Shown: positions 1 through 5,252 of the stretch, piece by piece | Layout: every line of letters begins with the position of its first letter | How positions within the stretch are numbered: the first letter of the stretch is position 1 | Assembly (NCBI GenBank): GCA_905236925.1 | Contig: CAJOQS010000078.1 | Coordinates: 1 to 5,252 of the forward strand | Length of the DNA stretch: 5,252 nucleotides | Origin: an uncultured Lachnospiraceae bacterium | Lineage (GTDB): Bacteria; Bacillota; Clostridia; Lachnospirales; Lachnospiraceae | Reading direction: 5' to 3' | Notes under the pieces: model-generated | The model's input: the letters and a program-made list of their open reading frames with translations, nothing else | Database searches by the model: none | What the model was told of the DNA's origin: nothing | Translations under genes and position numbers: made by a program

Positions 1-3000
1 GGTATACGCGCTGTACTTCCTGAATCATGTAATCCTGTACGGCACGGATGCCCTTGATCTTCAGGATATCGTGAGGATTTACCGAACCTTCGGTAAGCTC
101 GTCACCGGCCTCAAGAACCTGACCGTCCTGAACCTTTATACGTGATCCGTAAGGGATCAGATATGCCTTCTGCTGAGGATTCTCGGGATCCTGGGAAGTA
201 ATGATGACTTCACGCTTCTTCTTGGTGTCGGAGATCGTAACAACTCCGCCGAACTCTGCGATGATAGCGAGTCCCTTGGGCTTACGTGCTTCGAAAAGCT
301 CCTCGACACGGGGAAGACCCTGTGTGATATCGTCACCGGCAACACCACCGGTATGGAAGGTACGCATTGTAAGCTGTGTACCGGGCTCACCGATAGACTG
401 AGCGGCGATGATACCTACCGCCTCACCTACCTGAACAGGCTCGCCGGTCGCCATGTTTGCACCATAGCACTTCGCGCAGATACCAAGATGTGAACGGCAT
501 GTAAGCGCTGTTCTGATCTTGACGGATGCTGCGAAGTCAATGTTGCCGTCGGCATCGGTGATGGGCTTGCCGTTCGAACCGATACCGGTCTTAATGATCT
601 GGGCGGCACGCTTGGGTGTGATCATGTGATTCTTCTTAACGATCACATTGCCGTCCTTGTCTACTATATCGTTGCAGGCAAAACGTCCGGTGATACGTCC
701 CTCGAGAGACTCGATGACTTCCTTGCCGTCCGCGAATGCCTTAACCTCCATTCCGGGTATCTCTGCAACACCCTCGGAGCAATCATCCTCACGAATGATG
801 AGTTCCTGTGAAACGTCAACAAGACGTCTGGTAAGGTAACCCGAGTCAGCTGTACGAAGAGCTGTATCCGAAAGTCCCTTACGCGCACCGTGTGCGGAGA
901 TGAAGTACTCCAGTACATCAAGACCTTCACGGAAGTTAGCCTTAATGGGCAGCTCAATTGTCTTACCTGATGTATCTGCCATCAGACCACGCATACCGGC
1001 AAGCTGTTTGATCTGCTTATCGGAACCACGCGCTCCTGAATCCGCCATCATGAAGATGTTGTTGTATTTATCAAGACCTGCCATCAGTTTCTTGGTGATG
1101 CGGTCATCGGCTTCTCTCCAGATCTGGATAACTGTCTTATAGCGCTCCTCGTCGGTGATGAAGCCTCTGCGGAACTTCTTGGAAACCTCATCCACAGTTG
1201 ATTCTGCCTCTGCGATGATCTCCTTCTTTTCCGGAGGAACCGTCATATCCGAAATGGATACGGTCATTGCCGCACGGGTCGAATACTTGTAACCGAGTGC
1301 CTTAACCTTGTCCAGTGTCTCAGCGGTAATGATAGCTCCGTGATTGTTGATGCACTTCTCAAGGATCTGCTTGAGCTGCTTTCTCTTAACGATGAAATCA
1401 ATCTCGAGATCAAGGAAATGCTCCTTGTCCGAACGGTCAACATAGCCAAGATCCTGAGGAATAGCCTCGTTCAGGATAAAGCGGCCGAGTGTTGTCTTAA
1501 GAACCTTGGTGATCGTCTCTCCGGTCTCGGGCCAGATACCCTCGCGGCGAACATAAATGGGTGCCTGAAGGGTGATAGCACCGTTCTCGTAGGCAAGGAT
1601 CGCCTCGTTCTCATTCTTGAAGTACTTGTTCTCGCCCTTGTCGCCTTCCTTGTACAGGGACAGATAGTAGATACCGAGAACCATATCCTGTGAAGGAACG
1701 GCAACGGGACCACCGTCCGAAGGCTTTAACAGGTTGTTGGGTGAAAGCATCAGGAAACGTGCCTCAGCCTGCGCCTCAACCGACAGGGGAAGATGAACAG
1801 CCATCTGGTCGCCATCGAAGTCGGCGTTGAAAGCGGTACAAACAAGAGGATGAAGCTTGATAGCCTTACCTTCTACAAGGATGGGCTCGAATGCCTGAAT
1901 ACCGAGTCTGTGCAGTGTAGGAGCACGGTTCAGCATAACGGGATGCTCTTTGATAACATCCTCGAGCACGTCCCAAACCTCGTTCTGAAGACGCTCAACC
2001 ATCTTCTTGGCCTGCTTGATGTTGTTGGCCTTTTCACGCTTAACGAGCTCCTTCATAACGAAGGGCTTGAAAAGCTCGATCGCCATCTCCTTGGGGAGAC
2101 CGCACTGATATATCTTAAGCTCGGGACCTACTACGATAACCGAACGTCCCGAATAGTCTACACGCTTACCGAGCAGGTTCTGACGGAAACGTCCCTGCTT
2201 ACCCTTGAGCATGTCGGAAAGTGACTTGAGAGGTCTGTTGCCGGGGCCGGTAACAGAACGTCCGCGGCGTCCGTTATCGATAAGAGCGTCAACCGCCTCC
2301 TGAAGCATACGCTTCTCGTTGCGGATGATAATCTCGGGAGCGCCGAGCTCGAGTAATCTTCTTAAGCGGTTGTTTCTGTTGATGATACGACGGTAAAGGT
2401 CGTTCATGTCCGATGTTGCGAAACGTCCGCCGTCCAGCTGTACCATGGGACGCAGATCCGGAGGAAGAACCGGGATAACGTCCATGATCATCCATTCGGG
2501 ACGGTTGCCCGACTCACGGAAGGCCTCGACAACCTCGAGTCTCTTGATGATCCTTCCGCGCTTCTGGCCGGTTGAAGTCTTCAGATCAGCCTTCAGCTCA
2601 TCTGCTTCCTTCTCAAGATCGATCGCAGCAAGGAGTTCCTTTACAGCCTCGGCTCCCATGCCTGCACGGAAGCTTCTTCTGCCGAACTTCTCCTCGGCAT
2701 CGAGGAATTCCTTCTCGGAAAGAACCTGCTTGTAGAACAGATCAGTCTTACCGGGATCAAGAACTATATAAGCTCCGAAGTAGAGGATCTTCTCCAGTGC
2801 ACGGGGCGAAAGATCGAGCATCAGTCCCATGCGGCTGGGTATTCCCTTAAAGTACCAGATATGTGATACAGGAGCTGCCAGCTCTATATGACCCATTCTC
2901 TCACGACGTACGGATGCCTTGGTTACCTCAACACCGCAGCGGTCGCAGACAACGCCTTTAAAACGAACCTTTTTATATTTTCCGCAATGGCACTCCCAGT

Positions 3001-3196
3001 CCTTGGTGGGTCCGAATATCTTCTCGCAGAAGAGACCGTCCTTCTCGGGCTTGAGAGTACGATAGTTGATGGTTTCGGGCTTCTTTACCTCGGCTCTCGA
3101 CCACTCGCGGATCTTCTCGGGGGAAGCAAGCTGGATGCGGATCGCATCGTAATTAACTTCCTTCACACCGTTTTCCATATTGTAGTTGGAATCCAT
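1..3196 (-). CDS. rpoC: DNA-directed RNA polymerase subunit beta' (RpoC), 3' end cut off by the window
   Basis: This is the beta' subunit, which forms the clamp and half of the active centre of core RNA polymerase. The window holds 1065 codons plus one base and breaks off at EVQRVY. By comparison with Bacillus subtilis (about 1200 residues), some 130-150 C-terminal residues are missing. Visible in order: N-terminal zinc site C69, C71, C84, C87; sigma-binding clamp helices around 262-308; catalytic NADFDGD at 457-463, with D459, D461 and D463 holding the magnesium ion; bridge helix about 761-796; second zinc site C806, C900, C907, C910; trigger loop with Q941, M944, R945 and H948. The trigger loop runs straight on (TGGVAGDDITQG) without the large insertion of E. 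coli. The ATG start is supported by an in-frame TAA at 3203-3205, three codons upstream, and by a good ribosome site. It lies 34 bases after rpoB and is surely cotranscribed with it. The identification is essentially certain. Confidence 0.99.
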   Translation of the reverse strand, partial: MDSNYNMENGVKEVNYDAIRIQLASPEKIREWSRAEVKKPETINYRTLKPEKDGLFCEKIFGPTKDWECHCGKYKKVRFKGVVCDRCGVEVTKASVRRERMGHIELAAPVSHIWYFKGIPSRMGLMLDLSPRALEKILYFGAYIVLDPGKTDLFYKQVLSEKEFLDAEEKFGRRSFRAGMGAEAVKELLAAIDLEKEADELKADLKTSTGQKRGRIIKRLEVVEAFRESGNRPEWMIMDVIPVLPPDLRPMVQLDGGRFATSDMNDLYRRIINRNNRLRRLLELGAPEIIIRNEKRMLQEAVDALIDNGRRGRSVTGPGNRPLKSLSDMLKGKQGRFRQNLLGKRVDYSGRSVIVVGPELKIYQCGLPKEMAIELFKPFVMKELVKREKANNIKQAKKMVERLQNEVWDVLEDVIKEHPVMLNRAPTLHRLGIQAFEPILVEGKAIKLHPLVCTAFNADFDGDQMAVHLPLSVEAQAEARFLMLSPNNLLKPSDGGPVAVPSQDMVLGIYYLSLYKEGDKGENKYFKNENEAILAYENGAITLQAPIYVRREGIWPETGETITKVLKTTLGRFILNEAIPQDLGYVDRSDKEHFLDLEIDFIVKRKQLKQILEKCINNHGAIITAETLDKVKALGYKYSTRAAMTVSISDMTVPPEKKEIIAEAESTVDEVSKKFRRGFITDEERYKTVIQIWREADDRITKKLMAGLDKYNNIFMMADSGARGSDKQIKQLAGMRGLMADTSGKTIELPIKANFREGLDVLEYFISAHGARKGLSDTALRTADSGYLTRRLVDVSQELIIREDDCSEGVAEIPGMEVKAFADGKEVIESLEGRITGRFACNDIVDKDGNVIVKKNHMITPKRAAQIIKTGIGSNGKPITDADGNIDFAASVKIRTALTCRSHLGICAKCYGANMATGEPVQVGEAVGIIAAQSIGEPGTQLTMRTFHTGGVAGDDITQGLPRVEELFEARKPKGLAIIAEFGGVVTISDTKKKREVIITSQDPENPQQKAYLIPYGSRIKVQDGQVLEAGDELTEGSVNPHDILKIKGIRAVQDYMIQEVQRVY
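1808..1828 (-). other. RpoC catalytic motif NADFDGD
   Basis: Residues 457-463 of beta' read NADFDGD, the universal signature of multisubunit RNA polymerases. The three aspartates (459, 461, 463) chelate the catalytic magnesium ion used for nucleotide addition and correspond to E. coli D460, D462 and D464. The motif is intact. Confidence 0.98.
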
Positions 3197-3205
3197 TATG
3201 TGTTA

Positions 3206-3213
3206 CTCCCTTT
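3206..3213 (-). promoter_or_regulatory. Ribosome binding site of rpoC within the rpoB-rpoC gap
   Basis: The minus strand reads AAAGGGAG, a good match to the anti-Shine-Dalgarno sequence, nine bases before the ATG at 3194-3196. It lies in the 34-base spacer between the rpoB stop and the rpoC start (3197-3230). That spacer is otherwise A/T-rich and shows no hairpin, T-run or promoter-like boxes, so rpoC is translated independently from a message shared with rpoB. The in-frame TAA at 3203-3205 rules out a longer N-terminus. Confidence 0.85.
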
Positions 3214-3230
3214 CGTAAATAATTGTCGTG

Positions 3231-5252
3231 TTACTGCTCGTCTGAATCCGAAGGATCCTCATCCGCAAAATCTTCCGGTGAAAGATCATCTGCAGTATCA
3301 AAAGATTCAAAGCTGTCAATATCGAACTCTTCCATAGGAGTGTAAGAATCGTAGGTATCGTAGTACTCTTCGAGTTCTTCTCCGGTACCCTCGGTGTAGC
3401 CGGCTGAACCATAGTTCTCGTCATACTCGGAATTGAAGTCTTCGTTTCCTTCCTTCCAAGCATTGCCGTCGCCCTCACCGTAGTCGATATCCTCGGTAAG
3501 CTTAACTTCCTGGCCGTTCTCATCAAGAACGGTAACATCAAGAGCCAGTGACTGAAGTTCCTTAAGCAGAACCTTGAAGGACTCGGGTATACCGGGCTCG
3601 GAGATGTTCTCTCCCTTGACAATGGCTTCGTAGGTCTTAACACGACCTGTAACATCATCGGACTTAACTGTAAGGATCTCCTGAAGTACATGAGCTGCGC
3701 CGTATGCTTCAAGAGCCCAAACTTCCATCTCACCGAAACGCTGTCCGCCGAACTGGGCTTTACCGCCGAGAGGCTGCTGCGTAACAAGTGAGTAAGGACC
3801 GGTTGAACGTGCGTGGATCTTATCGTCAACCAGATGGTGAAGCTTCAGATAATGCATGAATCCGATCGTAACCGCACCGTCGAAGTACTCACCGGTACGT
3901 CCGTCACGCAGACGAACCTTTCCGTCGCGGTTGATGGGAACTCCGCCCCATTCTTTGCGGGCATCTTCCTGATGATCCATCAGAAGCTCAAACATTTCCT
4001 TATCAAGAAGTTTCTTGTATTTCTTCTCGAATTCGCCTTCCTCGCCGTTTACATAAACGTTGGCCATTTCGAGTGTATCCATGATATCGGTCTCGTTCGC
4101 TCCGTCGAATACGGGGGTCGAGATATTGAATCCGAGAACCTTCGCTGCAAGCGAAAGGTGGATCTCAAGTACCTGTCCGATATTCATTCGGGAAGGAACG
4201 CCCAGAGGGTTCAGCACGATGTCAAGCGGTCTTCCGTTGGGAAGGAAAGGCATGTCTTCAACAGGGAGTACTCTCGAAACAACACCCTTGTTACCGTGAC
4301 GGCCGGCCATCTTATCACCAACCTGGATCTTACGCTTCTGAGCGATGTAAACGCGAACGGTCTCGTTGACTCCGGGTGACATCTCGTCGCCGTTGTCACG
4401 TCTGAATACCTTTGCATCAACGATGATACCGAACTCTCCGTGAGGAACACGAAGGGAAGTATCACGAACCTCTCTTGCCTTCTCACCGAAGATCGCACGG
4501 AGAAGTCTTTCCTCGGCCGTAAGCTCCGTCTCGCCCTTGGGAGTAACTTTACCTACAAGGATATCGCCCGCGCGGACCTCTGCTCCGACACGGATGATTC
4601 CGCGGTCGTCAAGATCCTTTAACGCATCCTCGCCGACACCGGGAACATCACGGGTGATCTCCTCCGGTCCGAGCTTGGTATCTCTTGCTTCGGCCTCGTA
4701 TTCTTCTATATGTACCGATGTATAAACATCTTCTTTAACAAGACGCTCACTGAGCAGAACAGCATCCTCGTAGTTGTAACCTTCCCAGGTCATGAAACCG
4801 ATAAGAGGGTTTGTTCCGAGAGCCAGCTCGCCGTGATCCGTCGAAGGACCGTCGGCAATAACCTGTCCGGCCTTGACCGAATCGCCCTTGTTGACGATCG
4901 GACGCTGGTTGATGCAGGTTCCCTGGTTGCTTCGCGTGAACTTTAAGAGCTTGTGCTCTTCCTTCGAGCCGTCCTCGCAGCGGATGGTGATGTAGTTCGC
5001 GGTAGCGCGCTCAACCTTACCGTCATGCTCCGCAAGTACGCATACACCGGAGTCAACGGCTGTCTTGGCTTCCATGCCTGTTCCTACGGCAGGTGCCTCG
5101 CTCCTCAAGAGCGGAACTGCCTGACGCTGCATGTTCGAGCCCATCAGAGCACGGTTCGCGTCATCGTTCTGAAGGAACGGGATAAGAGCGGTCGCCACAG
5201 AGAATACCATCTTAGGCGAAACGTCCATCAGATCAACCTTGGACTTCTGATA
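3231..5252 (-). CDS. rpoB: DNA-directed RNA polymerase subunit beta (RpoB), 5' part cut off by the window
   Basis: This is the C-terminal 673 residues of the beta subunit, which with beta' forms the active-site cleft of core RNA polymerase. The frame is open to the window edge (YQKSKVDL precedes the MDVSPK stretch), so the methionine at 5226-5228 is internal and not the start. About 600 N-terminal residues, including the main rifampicin-resistance region, lie outside. Visible in order: DDANRALMGSNMQRQAVP, with the arginine equivalent to E. coli R687 at 5124-5126; the acidic pair in GYNYEDAV (4764-4769), matching E. coli E813-D814; a flap region without the long E. coli insertion; KRKIQVGDKMAGRHGNKG, with the lysines matching E. 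coli K1065 (4335-4337) and K1073 (4311-4313); and the C-terminal clamp block GGKAQFGGQRFGEMEVWALE. The conserved core ends near ELQSLALDVTV. An unusually acidic 98-residue tail follows, ending in SDSDEQ and TAA. rpoC follows closely in the same operon. Confidence 0.99.
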   Translation of the reverse strand, partial: YQKSKVDLMDVSPKMVFSVATALIPFLQNDDANRALMGSNMQRQAVPLLRSEAPAVGTGMEAKTAVDSGVCVLAEHDGKVERATANYITIRCEDGSKEEHKLLKFTRSNQGTCINQRPIVNKGDSVKAGQVIADGPSTDHGELALGTNPLIGFMTWEGYNYEDAVLLSERLVKEDVYTSVHIEEYEAEARDTKLGPEEITRDVPGVGEDALKDLDDRGIIRVGAEVRAGDILVGKVTPKGETELTAEERLLRAIFGEKAREVRDTSLRVPHGEFGIIVDAKVFRRDNGDEMSPGVNETVRVYIAQKRKIQVGDKMAGRHGNKGVVSRVLPVEDMPFLPNGRPLDIVLNPLGVPSRMNIGQVLEIHLSLAAKVLGFNISTPVFDGANETDIMDTLEMANVYVNGEEGEFEKKYKKLLDKEMFELLMDHQEDARKEWGGVPINRDGKVRLRDGRTGEYFDGAVTIGFMHYLKLHHLVDDKIHARSTGPYSLVTQQPLGGKAQFGGQRFGEMEVWALEAYGAAHVLQEILTVKSDDVTGRVKTYEAIVKGENISEPGIPESFKVLLKELQSLALDVTVLDENGQEVKLTEDIDYGEGDGNAWKEGNEDFNSEYDENYGSAGYTEGTGEELEEYYDTYDSYTPMEEFDIDSFESFDTADDLSPEDFADEDPSDSDEQ
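3234..3527 (-). other. Acidic, aromatic-rich C-terminal tail of RpoB
   Basis: The last 98 codons of rpoB lie beyond the point where the E. coli beta protein ends (VLLKEIRSLGINIELEDE aligns with VLLKELQSLALDVTV here). By hand count this tail holds 37 Asp/Glu, only two Lys and no Arg, plus eight Tyr, five Phe and one Trp. It is rich in Gly, Ser and Thr and has no evident hydrophobic core, so it is probably disordered. Acidic beta tails also occur in Bacillus, but as I recall they are shorter and poorer in aromatics. Its function is unknown. The reading frame is continuous and no frameshift is apparent. Confidence 0.85.

Noticed and set aside
1793..2224. Plus-strand open frame of 143 codons antisense to rpoC
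   Set aside because: It overlaps the catalytic core of rpoC, including the NADFDGD region, where sequence is fixed by the beta' protein. The translation resembles no family I know.
3197..3230. Possible terminator or attenuator between rpoB and rpoC
   Set aside because: The 34-base gap contains a ribosome binding site but no inverted repeat followed by a T-run on the minus strand.
3203..3829. Second minus-strand open frame of 208 codons overlapping the 3' end of rpoB, in the same frame as rpoC
   Set aside because: It could suggest a frameshifted beta variant or a beta-beta' fusion. However, its translation is low-complexity Ser/Leu/Arg/Thr-rich sequence with no homology I recognise, it ends at the TAA three codons before the rpoC ATG, and the rpoB frame is fully conserved across it up to the acidic tail.
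3813..4379. Plus-strand open frame of 188 codons antisense to rpoB
   Set aside because: It lies wholly within conserved rpoB coding sequence, has no recognisable domain and no clear ribosome site. Its translation is explained as the complement of a codon-biased housekeeping gene.
5226..5228. ATG at the right end as the rpoB start codon
   Set aside because: The frame is open to the window edge, and the residues before this methionine continue conserved beta sequence leading into the MDVS motif, so it is an internal residue.

Overview
The window is a piece of the core RNA polymerase operon, read entirely from the minus strand. The right part (3231-5252) is the 3' portion of rpoB (beta subunit). 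After a 34-base gap, the left part (1-3196) is the 5' and central portion of rpoC (beta' subunit). Both genes are cut by the window edges: rpoB lacks its N-terminal half on the right, and rpoC lacks roughly its last 130-150 codons on the left. No other gene, RNA, mobile element, repeat array or CRISPR was found. Open frames on the plus strand are antisense shadows of the two genes.

The organism looks like a Firmicute of class Clostridia, most likely Lachnospiraceae or a close relative. The gene order is rpoB-rpoC as separate genes. Both subunits lack the large lineage-specific insertions of the E. coli enzyme (the one in the beta flap region and the one in the beta' trigger loop). The beta' sequence follows Bacillus/Clostridium through the clamp and bridge helix, with phrases such as MTVSISDMTVPP and KKNHMITPKRA that I recall from Lachnospiraceae. 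G+C is near 50% by eye, with a preference for AAG, GAG and CGT codons. The family assignment is from memory of homologues, not from a search.

The two proteins assemble with two alpha subunits and omega into core RNA polymerase. The window holds most of the active centre: the beta' magnesium-binding NADFDGD motif, bridge helix, trigger loop and both beta' zinc sites, and the beta active-site lysines with the C-terminal clamp region. All key residues examined are intact, so this is an ordinary functional housekeeping locus.

I saw no undescribed system. Three details merit a second look: a long acidic, aromatic-rich tail on beta; a serine at the beta' zinc-domain position where a lysine is linked to fidaxomicin sensitivity; and a short extra segment between the cysteines of the second beta' zinc site.
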